Shown here piece after piece: positions 23,177-34,429 of a DNA stretch of 64,000 nucleotides. Under the pieces are notes generated by a model. That model was not told the origin of the DNA. It made no database searches and saw nothing but the letters and a program-made list of their open reading frames with translations. A program made the translations under genes and the position numbers. Position 1 is the stretch's first letter, and the number at the start of each line of letters is the position of its first letter. Source of the stretch: Fragum whitleyi (Eukaryota > Mollusca > Bivalvia > Cardiida > Cardiidae); assembly GCA_948146395.1 (NCBI GenBank), contig OX411543.1, forward strand, positions 53,052,017-53,116,016, given 5' to 3'.

Positions 23177-24552
23177 AAGTTACGGGTTTCAAGGTTCAAT
23201 CTTTGACAGCAGCACACCCTGTCTGACACTTATCTCCAACCAACAGGTAGATACTTGTAGAAAATATCTTGGATTAGAAAGATGTAGCCCGGTAAAGAAT
23301 TTCCTGGAAGTAGTGATGAGAAAAATACCAGGAAGCATGGATAAGTACTCTGTTTTCAGCGTGACGACATTGTTAATACAGATGTTAAATCCTTTCCAAA
23401 CAAAACAGGTGATTTTCTATCGGCTTTGATTTTAAAAAAGTATCAAATTTGTGTGAATCTTATGCTTTCGAAAATATAAAACAGCTTTAAGATTAGAATT
23501 TGTGAAAAGAACAAAAATCATTTTTAAAAAAAATCTCACCCAAAACATTCAGACCTAAATTTCCGCATATCAAATCTAGCAATTTTAAAATGTTTCAAAC
23601 CTAAGGTCAAACTAGTGTGTTCTTGCAACATTTTTTCACGTAATACTAGCATTATCGCTACCAGGCTCTTTTTGGTGTGAAAACTGGGCTTTTTTTTATC
23701 ATAAAGTTACCCCCCCCCCCTCCAAACTTCATATATATGAATGTCTTTGTGTTTTGTATAGCTCAAATTCCATAAAAGGATGAGGCAATAAGACAAATCC
23801 ATGGCTCCTGGTATATTTTCAAAGTGCGATTAAACTCTTATGTACAACAGACGGATAACCCATGAAATACGTCATTCTTGTCATTTCTATAATTCTAGAG
23901 AACACGTCAACCCAAGACCATATCTAAAAGTTTAGATAAAATCAAATCTAAATTTTGGAAAGATTTCTTTTTTTGATGTGCTAAATAAGATTGGTGATTA
24001 TATCTACAACTATTTTTAGTTACACTTGCTCACCTAAAATTTTGTACAAAGGGGGGGGGGAAGGGGGGAGGGGTAAAAAAGGTTCAAATCTACTTTAACT
24101 TGGACATAGAAAAGACTTTGGACTTTTAAAAAATGTTTCAGACCTATTTCTTGAAGCCAAAGCCCCTTTTTTGCCAAAGCGACCATTTTCTACTTCTTTT
24201 CAATGTTAAAGTGAGTGGGTGGGGTAAGATGTTTACAAATTATCTATAAAACTGACCAAATAACAAAGAATACCCTATTTTCAATCAGCCAATGACTTAT
24301 TACAATCCACTACATGGTTTTGATATACCAACAACTTCTGGTTTAGAATTAAACATGTTTTCTGTCAAAAAGTCTTTACAGGTCTAGTTGGGAAAAAACT
24401 ATGATAAAAATCACGAAAAAAATCAAAATACGTATCTTCCGATTTTGTCCTACTTTATATATGTTAAATGGGTATGTCTGTGGATGTCAAAAAACACAAC
24501 ATTGTTTTTGTTGCAATTTGTTTTGGGTCCTACCATAATTTGACTGGACTAC

Positions 24553-24792
24553 TGGGGCCCGTTTTAATACACTTCCTACGAACAAATAATAATCGTAATT
24601 CAAATCACAAATCGTACCTGGCGTTTTCATTAATTGTTAGATTCCGCATTGTAATATCTCATTGGAATGGTCTATAGACGACAATTCCAATAAGATTATA
24701 CAGGGCAGAATTCCATATTTAGATAATACTGTAGAAACAACCTTAATTTTGACTTACGCAAAAAATAATCGTAAAGTTAAGTAAATCAGACT
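24553..24792. mobile_element. GGGGCCCGTTTTAC hairpin MITE at the left edge of unit B
   Basis: Duplicate of 1,989-2,232. It directly follows the right end of the 3.75 kb element. Confidence 0.78.
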
Positions 24793-25339
24793 TCTGGTTC
24801 ATTCCTGAAGAAGTATTATCAAGAGGAATTAAGCCCAGTTTTAAAAGCTTAAACGATGTAAAAAAACAATCGGGAACCTTGGTGACTCCACTGTATAGAC
24901 CTCGGCAATGATTAGGGCGCAATCACAAAAAACCGCGTTGTTTCAAAAGTAGGTTGCATGACATCACAAGAACCAAAAAGCATTTCACAGCGTTTTGTTA
25001 TCAAAATATGATATGCTTAAAGATCACTATTAATACGATGCGAAAGCACATTGTATGAACTGCTACCAGAGGACGAATTATCTATAAAAAAAATGACCCA
25101 GGATTGCTATTTTTTGTCCGAGGCACTTTCCAGATTAGGAAAAAAGTCTGAGCTATGTTCAAAATGGTAAAATGAAAATACGTAAACTAATAGTTGGTAT
25201 CGATTCCCAGAAATCTCTTAGCCGATACTAGTAACCATAATTGCTCCGGCGTGGAGGGGCAGAGAGGGCGTATGAGGTCCAGCTCTCGATCCTTTGTTCT
25301 GGTTGAATGCTGTGGTTGTATATGGTTTATACTATCACA

Positions 25340-25433
25340 ATGGTCTACACTGTAAAAAGATACCTTTCTTGAATAATATCTTCGAAAAATCGTCTTCCAT
25401 TCCTACTCCCACATCAGATGGCACTGAGTTTAA
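25340..25433 (-). pseudogene. Candidate decayed CUB middle exon (unit B)
   Basis: After a possible acceptor (gcag) the minus strand reads T-C-L-N-SVPSDVGVG, MEDDFSKILFKKGIF and L-Q-C, then meets TGA within four codons. The 'vPsdvGV-x-m-x-x-dF' pattern loosely resembles CUB middles such as TPGAGIRVDVHF, and D-F-S-K-I echoes V-F-S-K-I in CUB-1. No convincing donor is present. It may be a relic exon, a used exon with an odd splice, or coincidence; the same segment occurs in unit A. Confidence 0.3.
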
Positions 25434-25458
25434 ACACGTCTGCGAGCTTACAAACATA

Positions 25459-25735
25459 TGTGACCCATCACGCAAAAAAGGCGTCCATCACGCAAAAAGG
25501 GACTATCTATGAACTTTGTAAAATGACTTTTTGAAAAAGTGATTGGGTCCAGCATTGGTAAACTAGAGGTCGCATTTCAAAAATTCTTTCACTGAAGGTA
25601 GATTGAACTTTCTAAATAAGGCGCATTGCGAAAAGTTTCGACCCTAGTCAGTCTGCGCGAACCGCGCAGTCTGATTAGGGTCGACACTGTTCGCACTTCC
25701 GAGATGGCCCCTTTTTTGACGGGCCACATATGTTT
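25459..25735. mobile_element. CCCGTCACGCG hairpin MITE (unit B partner of 2,911-3,176)
   Basis: Same family; left end has a short internal repeat of the CATCACGCAAAAA segment. Confidence 0.72.
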
Positions 25736-26640
25736 GTAAGGTCGCAAAGGCTCATTTAAATAATATATCTATACTAGACGAGGTTATAAGATAAGGTTGT
25801 CTCAAACAAAATCGCGTTACAGATCCTTTTCTCACATAAATATAATTGTTGTTTGTTTAAACCATTTTTGGAGGCTGAAATGTCAGTAAAAAAGCATGAA
25901 ACGGGCGTTGGGTGAGGTCGTTATGACGTCGTTTAAAATGTGCCCTTACATATATGTATGACGCTGATATCTCTAACGGCTGTTAGCTATGGAAGGAGAG
26001 ACCCAGTGAGAATTCCTTCCTGAGGGACCAGTGAGAAATCCTTCCTGAGGTCATTGTATGGTAAAAGTAGTTCCTAGTGAAAATGTAGTCCCTCAAAAGG
26101 TTGAGCTGGTTTGAGTATTAAACTGTGATTTATATGATGTTTTATGTGATTTTTAAGGTATTTCACACCTGTTTTAGAGTCTGCAAGTGTATTTTACTAT
26201 CCCATTGCAAGAATTCCTTCTAATGATGGCGAATCAAAAATGTGCTGGGTGATTCGCGGATAGGCAACTTGTTTCAGTCCGAAACTAGTCTTCCTTTGTT
26301 CGGACAGAAATATCTAAAAAGTTGCCTTATCATCACATGGTGTATTTATGTTTCAGCTGAAGTTCTTTGAAAGTTGAATTACTGCCCTCTTACTACATAT
26401 TCTAACGAAAATCTCGGACAAGGCTACAGATTGGAGAAAAAAAAACATAATATTTATAGCCCAGAGAGGACAAATTTTCACCGGGGTCTGACCGGAAGAG
26501 AAGGGTAGTTGTGTGAAATTATATGATAACACTTTGCACTCTTAGCCTATAATTTACTGATTAACGCATTAAACTCGTCATTGTATCAAATGTAGATGAG
26601 TTAAATCTTTTAACATCGTAAAGAGTGCCAGTATATGTAC

Positions 26641-26798
26641 GTCATATCGCCAGGACGGTATCGTGTTGCCGTTAGATTGAACGTCATCCGGAGAACACTG
26701 CACTGTTTGTACGTTGACGTTAAAATTTAATATAACGTTGTCCGTGCCATCTGAAACGTTCATCCGTAACGTGTAGAACTTTATCTTGTATACTGGAG
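26641..26798 (-). CDS. Cadherin exon h (unit B), repeat end and possible CUB start
   Basis: It begins in phase 1 after ttttgtag and reads PVYKIKFYTLRMNVSDGTDN, VILNFNVNVQTVQC and SPDDVQSNGNTIPSWRYD. 'V-S-D-G-T-x-N...V-x-V-x-V' is a typical cadherin repeat end. The V-Q-C that follows mirrors the start of CUB-1. The end is uncertain: the only shared donor is gtacat (coordinate given, phase 0). Reading through instead adds about 17 residues to a TGA near 26,578. Confidence 0.72.
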
Positions 26799-26849
26799 CT
26801 ACAAAAGGAAAAAATGAATAAATGAGACTAATAATTTGATATCATATAT

Positions 26850-27118
26850 GTGACCCGTCACGCGAAAAGAGATCCTGTGGGTAGTGCGTAAAGTGTCGAC
26901 CTAGTCAGACTGCGCGGGCTGCGCAGACTGACTAGAGTAGCTACTTTTCGCTTTTTTCTAATTATGTTTAACAAGAATCAATCTACCTTCCCGTGAAAGA
27001 AAGTTTGAAAAAAAAAACGACCTCTTCTCGGCCTGTACAAGAACCAATCTCCTTTTCTAATAGATCTTTTTATTTTACGAAGCTCCCAGAAGGTCCCTTT
27101 TCGCGTAATGGATCATAT
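26850..27118. mobile_element. CCCGTCACGCG hairpin MITE (unit B)
   Basis: Partner of 5,033-5,288. Confidence 0.7.
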
Positions 27119-27364
27119 ATTTTATACCAAAATGCCCAGAACGCGTGTGGTTAAAAGAAAAAGAGGTAATAGTTAAAGTTTTTGTTCAAATACTTGCCAA
27201 TTGCTTGTTTATCGGACGGACAGGTGTTCTAGGGGAGGTATTTCTTTCTTGTTGAGACTTTTTATCAAAAAGGGTTCTGTCCCTTTGTACTGTTGCGTCC
27301 AAATGAAATCATCAATTAAGTTGCGCACATTAACACAATGACCCAATAAAGAGAACTAAGAAAT

Positions 27365-27628
27365 GTGACCCATCACGCGAAAAGGGACCATCTGGGAACT
27401 AGGTTAAATAAATATTTTAAAAAAGAGATTGCTTCTAGAACAGGCCAACCAGAGTTCGCATTTCAAAAATTCTTTCACAGGATGGTATATTGATTATCCT
27501 TTATTCCGAAAATGAGTAAAGAGCGAAAAGTTTCGATCCTAGTCAGTCTGCGCGAACCGCGCAGTCTGACAAGGGTCGGCACTTTACGCACTTTCCAGAT
27601 GGTCCCTTTTTGCGTGACGGGTCACAAA
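27365..27628. mobile_element. CCCGTCACGCG hairpin MITE (unit B), second
   Basis: Partner of 5,521-5,785. Confidence 0.72.
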
Positions 27629-27809
27629 TATATCTTTGTGGTATTGACTCACCGTTTAATATTAAAGAATAAGGTCCATTTTGCTGGTAAGAGAACAGGA
27701 ATGTATTTGACGGGTTTTGGTGGGCTATAGTGTATGAGACACCAGCGAGAGATGTACAGTTCAAGTCGGTTAGCAAGACCGTACCAGGATCTAGATCAGG
27801 AGAGAGAGA

Positions 27810-28127
27810 AATACGTACTTTAGTGTATTATATGAAAAAAAAATATCAAACGAGGTTGGGAGAATTGAAAATTGTCGAGGCTCTGTCGAGACAATTATCA
27901 ATTCTCACAACCAAGTTAGATATTTCTTTCATAGAATACACTAAGTATGTATTATATTTATCTTATAACCTCTATTTGTCTTGTTTTCATCGATGTTTCT
28001 GACAGATATGCAAGATTCTAAAAATAACCGCATTATATCTTTGTTCTAAAAATAATAATATGTGATATCATAAAAAATATCATACGGGATGTTATCATAC
28101 GGATATTTGTATAGTCATAAGATGAAT
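27810..28127. mobile_element. Hairpin-head element with single tail (unit B)
   Basis: Partner of 5,968-6,285, carrying the same palindrome and a single tail. Confidence 0.7.
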
Positions 28128-28129
28128 AT

Positions 28130-28262
28130 ATTATCCACGATTAATGCCCTGGCAGGGCGGAGCCTAAGTAACGGGCCGTTGCACTTAAGGTTAAGGGAAA
28201 TCAGCTTTTATCTAAAATTACGTCACGGTTAAGCCCCGCCCTGCCAGTTCATTGATTACGCA
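28130..28262. mobile_element. Short MITE with GCAGGGCGG ends, unit B only
   Basis: The ends are AATGCCCTGGCAGGGCGG and its inverse; unit A lacks it at about 6,285. A longer member of the family lies at 56,150-56,515. Confidence 0.75.
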
Positions 28263-28773
28263 GAATAAAAGACAAAAAGATCATTCGTTTTACCTAAGAA
28301 TATCTAATTTGTGAATCGTCGTTGGCCGACCAAAAACTCGTTACTACAGCTTTGTTAAAGCTTTAGCAAAGAGGTTTATGTCACTTAATGACAAAAAATT
28401 TCTACAACTTATGAAATAAATATCTAATAATAAATCGAACAAAATTACCTTGTTAAAGTTTTATTTTGAAATAAAGGGAGGTAAAATATTGTAGAAAAGA
28501 ATATCGTTCATATTTTTGCCACCATGGAATAAGTTACATTAACATGTAAAAGAATGAATTAACTAAAGAGAATGAATGATTTTAATGTCTTTGACGTCTT
28601 GAAATAAGTGGCTTTCAAAATGCTAAATGAAATAAGACTGATGAAAGCTGAAAAAATCCAAAAGGGCTTTGTCTTGCGAGTGGGATCTGCTGAAACTGAA
28701 CGATTTTTTTCTTTTTTAAAAATGATCAATTTAATTTTAAGAAGACGACAGGTTGTATATGCTTACTAGTTAA

Positions 28774-28914
28774 GTGAGTGAACCGGTAATAGTTCCTCAA
28801 CGTTTCGGAACTCATGAACTTCTACACTGTTCTCCGAGGCTTCCTAATGAAAATCATTAGGAAACCTCGGTTAACACTTCCGAAAAGGCGGGAAGCTATT
28901 ACGGGTCCACTACC
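28774..28914. mobile_element. TTAA-flanked hairpin MITE (unit B partner of 6,798-6,954)
   Basis: Shorter than its unit A partner; the right arm has lost part of the hairpin stem. The TTAA sites are kept at both ends. Confidence 0.7.
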
Positions 28915-29041
28915 TTAAGGAAAATATATCAATAGCGGGAAAAATCAATCCAGGTCAGTTTGCACAGTCAGACCACAGTCAATATTTTTTTAGCATTATC
29001 TAAAGAGTCGTTTTTTATGCCTGCATGCTGTATAAACTCAC

Positions 29042-29209
29042 CAGCGTCCATTCGTACATCAACTCTCCGCGGATTTGGCCAACACGTAAACGGTACTCTT
29101 GTGGATTTAACAGTTGTTGCACTTATTGTTGTAGTAGAAATTGTAGGGTCGGATAAGAATGTAAAGCTGATGTTTCCGCTAGTAAATAGATGACTTGACG
29201 TATTGTAAC
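29042..29209 (-). CDS. Cadherin exon g (unit B), divergent
   Basis: The exon is 168 bp with phases 1-1 and donor GTGAGT. It reads YNTSSHLFTSGNISF, TFLSDPTISTTTIS and NPRRVDVRMDAG. The frame is open and the phases match both neighbours, but only the beta-strand-like pattern suggests an extracellular cadherin-type fold; no calcium motif is visible. Changes against unit A are Y to N, I to K and S to T. The opposite strand also carries a longer open stretch, which I treat as a shadow. Confidence 0.7.
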
Positions 29210-29534
29210 CTATATATATAAAAAAAAAGAATCTTTATATCGTGGACGTATTTCTACAAGTTCATAACTACAACTTTATAAAAGCTGTAGTTATGATGTT
29301 TTAGAATGATGTTGACGATATAACATTGCACGCAAATTGTCGAAGCTTGTTTGTAAATATTCAAAAGGATGCGAATAATGCACGACTTTTGTGGTATATA
29401 TCTTGTTATAACCATAAGAAACCTCATCGTGTAAAACTAATTCATCAAATGCGAGTAGAATAGTCTTAGTCTATACTGTATGTCAACGCTTTTTTAACAG
29501 TAGAAGTTTGTCGTGAAGATTTTGTTTGTTTGAA

Positions 29535-29660
29535 TGGGGTTTTACTCCGCTTTCAACAATCTTTCAACAATTGTTCAGCTATACCGCGGCGGCTGGAGCA
29601 CCTAACAATGGATCCCTGGTATTTCTCACACCAGTACAACCATTACATCGTTTCCTATTG
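29535..29660 (-). mobile_element. SINE 3' half (unit B), partner 7,550-7,668 in unit A
   Basis: Reverse-strand body (CCAGGGATCCATTGTTAGG ... AAAGCGGAG) without the tRNA head; present in both units, so older than the duplication. Confidence 0.72.
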
Positions 29661-29827
29661 TAATGGGCGGCCACTCTCACCACTGTCCTGTATAGTTTCG
29701 TTGGTTTAAATACAATATATTGTTGTCAGAAAAGATCTCTTTTTGCTCAGTGGTTAGCGCATTGGACTTGTTAACCAAATATTTGAATATTACGTGTCCG
29801 CGTGGGTTCGAGGCCGGCTCACGACGG

Positions 29828-30113
29828 TTTGAATTTGAATTGGGATTTTACGTCGCTTTCTACAATCTCTCAGTTATATCGCGACGACTGGAGCACCTAA
29901 CGATGAATTCCTGGTATTTCTCACACCAGTACTACCACCACATCCCTTTCCTAGCCTCCAGTTGCTATTCCACATAGGTTTACGATTATCTACCCATTGG
30001 TGGAAGACAAATGTCGGAAAGGATAAGTGCCGCGGCCGGGGATCGATCCCGTGCGAATATAGACCTTTGGATTAGAAGTCCGGCGCGCTACCAACTGCGC
30101 TATTGCCGCGGCC
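29828..30113 (-). mobile_element. tRNA-derived SINE with 13 bp target duplication (unit B)
   Basis: Reverse-strand full copy: head AATAGCGCAGTTGGTAGCGC with anticodon-loop-like CTTCTAA (tRNA-Arg-like) and GGGATCGATCCC, body ending 'gaaagcgacgtaaaatccc'. CGGCTCACGACGG flanks it at 29,815-29,827 and 30,114-30,126. It inserted into another tRNA-like sequence (29,746-29,827). Confidence 0.88.
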
Positions 30114-30139
30114 CGGCTCACGACGGATATTTATCAGCA

Positions 30140-30290
30140 ATGCTTCGGTTGAGGTCAGTTCGTTTATAACACTAGCCTCAAGCTGCTATTCCACATAGGT
30201 CTTCGATTTTCAACCCATTGGTGGAAGACATATAGTCGGAAAGAATCAGTGCCGCCGTCGCCAATCGAACCCGGGACCTTTGAATGACAG
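30140..30290 (-). mobile_element. SINE fragment (unit B)
   Basis: Reverse copy of the SINE head and first body part (GTCCCGGGTTCGATTGG); 3' half missing. Confidence 0.72.
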
Positions 30291-30355
30291 TGAAGAATAT
30301 GAACAGCAGGAGAAGGGTAAGCATTTTGAAAAAGATCAGACGTTTAAAGGTTTAA

Positions 30356-30516
30356 GGTAGTAGAACCATGATAGTTTTAAAATGTTGCGGATATCATTCA
30401 TGAACTTCAACAGTGTTAACCAAGGTTTCCTAATGGTTTCCATTATGAAACCTCGATTTACATTGTAAAAGATCATAAGTTTCGAAATGTTGTGGAACTA
30501 TTACGAGTCAACTACC
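30356..30516. mobile_element. TTAA-flanked hairpin MITE (unit B)
   Basis: Third clear member of the GGTAGT family, flanked by TTAA. In unit A only its right part remains at about 7,668-7,732, so A has lost the left part together with adjoining sequence. Confidence 0.72.
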
Positions 30517-30931
30517 TTAATTTTTAAATCTTATTTCTTGCAATAATTAGTTCTACCGTTGATAATGAATTAGAATGATTTAAAATGAAATATTGAATTA
30601 ATCATTTTTTATAGAAATTCGTCAAAATGAGCGATTTTCTGCTATCTTCCTTTGATTCATAAACATAATGTCCTATAAAAATATATATTTACTTTGTCGA
30701 ATTTACAGACTTTCAAATTTAAACTATGACTTTTAGGAATTTCGGAGCTACTCGAATGAACCTTTGGAGCTGTTTGAACAATTCGAATGAGTTACATCCA
30801 ACGAGCAATTTAGAATGTTTTTGAGTTTATAAGCCTCAAATTGGCGATATCATTCGTAGCATGAGTGGGAGATAACCTAAAAAATGGTGAACAATTAATG
30901 GTGAACAAAGAAATTAAAGTAAAATTCATAC

Positions 30932-31051
30932 TATAGGCTATCACAGTTATGTTCCCGCTCATCACCGTGAGAGAAGGAGACTGAGGGTCAACTACAAGAC
31001 TGATTAGTCCTAGTCTAGAGTCAATGTTGAATTGGTCTCCAGGATTCACAC
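30932..31051 (-). CDS. Cadherin exon f (unit B)
   Basis: The exon is 120 bp with phases 1-1. It reads VNPGDQFNIDSRLGLISL, VVDPQSPSLTVMSGN and ITVIAY. 'F-x-I-D-x-x-x-G-x-I' is the standard mid-repeat cadherin motif. The entry codon is Ser split A|GT with exon e. The donor (gtatga) is weak but identical in the two units. It differs from unit A by one I to V change. Confidence 0.82.
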
Positions 31052-31164
31052 CTAAAAAGAGTAAAAGAAAGTTACATTTTTACCACGAAAGAATATGTTC
31101 AAAAACGAATATGAATGGGGTACGTACCTCAATGTTTACGAAAATTACATGATCCTTTTTAAAA

Positions 31165-31607
31165 CAGTAAAATCGTGAAATTGACATTCACCTCGATCAA
31201 AACCATCCTCTAAATCACTCACATATCGCTCCATTCATGCATTCCAAACACTCATGCAAACCATTCAAAAACGGCCCAAAACGTTCATAAACGCTTCAAA
31301 ATTGTTCCTATAGTTAATTTTCTTTATTTCAATCAGTTAAATCATTCGCCTATTTTATAATCGTTGTTTACGTGGATTTCAAAGCGTATGTACATGTATA
31401 CGCCGTATAGATAAACAAAAAGGAAAATGCGTTGGAAAGGGAGTGTATAAATTATCGTTAATTTCTTCCGATTTGGACAAATTGGCGATATGTATTACCT
31501 CCCTTGAAATTCTTTCAAAATTCGCTCCCGATGGTCATTTAATATCATTCTCAAACCGTTCCAAAATCATACACCTTGGCAGTTTCATGATGTTATTAAC
31601 TATATTA
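31165..31607. mobile_element. Tc1-type MITE (unit B), empty-site partner
   Basis: This is a continuous copy of the family, the partner of the split copy at 8,502-9,360. At 31,431-31,440 it reads gttggaaagg where unit A reads gttgTA followed by the younger insertion. Confidence 0.8.
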
Positions 31608-32060
31608 TTAGTTATCCTTAAAGTTCCAAAATTTCAGGTCATGTTATACACGCAGAACACGTCATATACCCGACATTTCAATTAAACAGGGACATAAAAG
31701 ATTATATGTTTGCAGAGTCAATTTGATACCCAAATCCCGTAAAATTTTGTTCCCGTAAAGTAACACTCGGACCTGTAATAATTTTGCATTCACAGGCGGT
31801 TCCATTTGGAAGACGATTCAGTTGGGGGGGGGGTCTTTCTTTTTTTATTGTTTGTTTGTTTGTTTGTGTTTTGTTTTGCAAGTGGAATTCTAATTCTTTT
31901 TAAATAACACTATATATATCAATATTGCTTTATCCAAATATGTCTGTTTTGTCGAAATGAAAAGTCCATAGCATATTTGGATATAAAATTAAAGCTCTAA
32001 GAAAACTAACAGTGGTACCTTGATTCTAAAACATTTTTTTGACAAGCAAAACTATCTTAC

Positions 32061-32135
32061 TTAGCTCATAAACAATTGTAGAATATTGTACAGATCCATC
32101 GGAATCATTGGCGTTAACAGTAAATATGTATTCAC
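32061..32135 (-). CDS. Cadherin exon e (unit B), NANDSDG strand
   Basis: This 75 bp exon has phases 1-1, acceptor tttttcag and donor gtaaga. It reads EYIFTVNANDSDGSVQYS then TIVYEL. 'V-x-A-x-D-x-D' is the calcium-ligand strand of cadherin repeats. It is the smallest exon of the gene, yet all three features (acceptor, donor, frame) are preserved in both units, with only a V to I change. Confidence 0.82.
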   Translation of the reverse strand: MNTYLLLTPMIPMDLYNILQLFMS

Positions 32136-32199
32136 CTGAAAAACAAAGCAGAGCAATGCACACGCAAAACTGTAATGGCTATTAATACCCATTCTCTGT

Positions 32200-33340
32200 A
32201 ACAACTTAAACTATTTTGGCACACATGGTCTCCGATTTTGATGAAATTTAATATACAAGAAGGGAATAATGAAAGGAGAAGAAATTGACCTAAAAAATGT
32301 TTTTAGATCATCTGGTTACCATGGCAACGGCCTTCAAAGCACGGAATTTTGCAATATTAAGCTTTTTTGAAGCTATATAATTTGGTAATTACATGAAGAT
32401 GATGGTTGATTTTGTATGTATTGGATAATCTTGGACCGAAAATTTTGAACTAGATTTTTTGTTGTGTCAGTTAGTGTCAAAAAGGTTGGTTACCATGACA
32501 ACAAATATGGCTAATTTTGATAAATTGATTTCAAAATGTTGTTTATAATTTCCAGTTTTTCTTCACTTATGACTGACTTTTGATATGTAGATGGAATTTA
32601 TTATATAAAAGGAGCAACTAAGATTCAAATTAATTTTGTTGTTGTGCACATTGGTTACCATGACAACTGTAACTATAGCTCATAACTTGGCTGCTTTTGT
32701 TACTTTGGAGTTGTTTTTTTTAATTTTTGCAGCATGATAAACCGATGATGATTATTGGAACATATCAAACAAAAAGCGCTCATTCAAAAACCGCAAAAAA
32801 ATCATTGGGCCTTTTTGTTACCATGGCAACCATTTTTTTATTTTCTTAAATCAGTTATTCTAAGTCCCTGAAAGTATATATGTGATAAGAAAAGTGATCA
32901 AATAAGCCTCTATCAAAATACAAGAAAAAAAAAATAAAAATCCTAATAGTTGCCATGGTAATTTGTCGATACAACCCAAAATTAAGAATTTTTGGAGTGA
33001 TTTTGTAGACTTTTTCCTAAAAAATTGGACCGATTAGCACAACTATTTTGATATATAAGTTAGAGGAAAGTTTGAACTTTATTCAAGATTAAGAAATATT
33101 CTGATTGCTTAGTGTTGGATACCCGTATCCAAGGACTAAAAATGGGCTTTTGTGAATTATAACATAATTGTTCCCATAGCAACAGGCTATTTCCTCCAAG
33201 TTTTTGAAAAAAAAATCTCATATTTCCTAAAAGGTCTATTTGAGCAGTTTTACAAATTATCATAACATTGAATTTGAGTTCAATAATCTTGTCATTTGAG
33301 GATTCTAAAGAGTTCTGAAGTTGCCTTCATTTATGGGTTA
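32200..33340. repeat. Degenerate tandem repeat with six X-box-like palindromes (unit B)
   Basis: GGTTACCATGGCAAC-type 14-15 mers occur at 32,314, 32,488, 32,653, 32,816, 32,949 and 33,170, spaced 133-221 bases apart in otherwise diverged AT-rich units. The core matches the RFX-factor X-box consensus (GTTGCCATGGCAAC). Unit A has different sequence here. Regulatory function is not shown. Confidence 0.6.
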
Positions 33341-33565
33341 TGTTGTTCACTCAATGAAATATAAATCGATCTTACACTGAAACAAACGATTATCCTCTAT
33401 TTCTCTTTTAAATTAATGTTTTACAATGATTTGAGTTACTGCCTAGAATGAATAAATGGAGCGATGAGCGAGCAATTAAGAATTGTTCAACGTAGTCTGA
33501 TTTGGGTCAATACTTTACACACTACCCAGATAGTCCCTTTTCGTCACACGCGTTAAAATACCTAC

Positions 33566-33702
33566 CGACTAATGTGGTTGATGTTGATATATTAATGGTA
33601 GCAGGTAGATTGTGAATTACTGGTGCAAACTCATCTACGTCTACTACAGTTATATCAAAGTATACAATTTTTGAGTCCATTTCATCTATCGTGTCTATAA
33701 GC
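33566..33702 (-). CDS. Cadherin exon d (unit B), DVDEFAP linker
   Basis: The exon is 137 bp, phases 2 in and 1 out, donor GTAGGT. It reads DSKIVYFDITVVDVDEFAPV then IHNLPATINIS. DVDEFAP corresponds to the DxNDNxP calcium-binding linker between two cadherin repeats. The phase-2 start joins CA|G as glutamine. The phase-1 end (TTA GTC G) joins GT of the next exon as glycine; a second possible donor four bases on would break that join. Confidence 0.88.
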
Positions 33703-33969
33703 CTAAAAGAAGAAAATGAGGCTTTAGTTATCTTAACCAATCAAAATTATGTACATTGTAGTTTGATTGTCTTTATACCAGAAATTAAAACATACCTAAC
33801 TTGGTTGTCAGGGTACATGTAACAATGTCGAACAATTTGCATAGATATTTAGCAATACTTTTCTCACGCCCCCCCCCCCTTTAGTAAAATCTACGTAATT
33901 TCATGAATATTTGCCTTTTTAAACAAATCCAGAGCCACAAAATACGCGCCAGTCAAAGAATTCATGGAA

Positions 33970-34226
33970 TCATGTGTGACTAGGCACGCAAAAAGGAGCA
34001 ATCTCGGAACTCTATATTTGAAAAAGAGATTGGTTCCAGCACAGGTCAACCAGAGGTCGCATTTCAAAAATTCTTTTATCGGAAGGTAGATTGGTCATTC
34101 TAGATTTAGAAAAATGAGCACATACCAAAAATTTTGGCCAATGTCAGTCTGCGCGATCCGCGCAGTCTGACTAGGGTTAATACTTTTCGGCCTACCCAGA
34201 TAGTCCTTTTTCGCGTGACAGGTCAA
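33970..34226. mobile_element. CCCGTCACGCG hairpin MITE, unit B intron c-d
   Basis: Recognisable ends and core (GTCTGCGCGATCCGCGCAG). No matching copy is seen in unit A between exons c and d. Confidence 0.7.
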
Positions 34227-34429
34227 ATTTAATCGATTATAATGAATATATGGAGTGTTTAAAACCGCCTTGGTACGGTGTTGTTGTTGCTTTGTTGTTT
34301 GTGTGTTGTTTGTTTGTTTATTTGTTTCAATTTCGGAGCATCTATATCGGTTTTAGCGAGCGAAAGGGAATGTTTTTGATCGAAGTGAGTGTCAGTTTAA
34401 CGATATTATCATATGTAGTATATACTTAC

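Larger units (their letters stand above)
20807..24553. mobile_element. 3.75 kb element with ~370 bp terminal inverted repeats
   Basis: The left end (TAGTCCAGTCAAA, ACCCAAAACAAATTGCAAC, AGTAGGACAAAATCGGAAG, ACCCCACCCACTTG) is repeated inverted at 24,190-24,553. Arms reach about 21,190 and 24,190 with small indels. The 3 kb interior has no transposase I can recognise; it holds three SINE pieces, a C10 and G-rich tract, and AT-rich sequence. No clear target duplication is seen. It fills the junction between units A and B. Confidence 0.7.
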
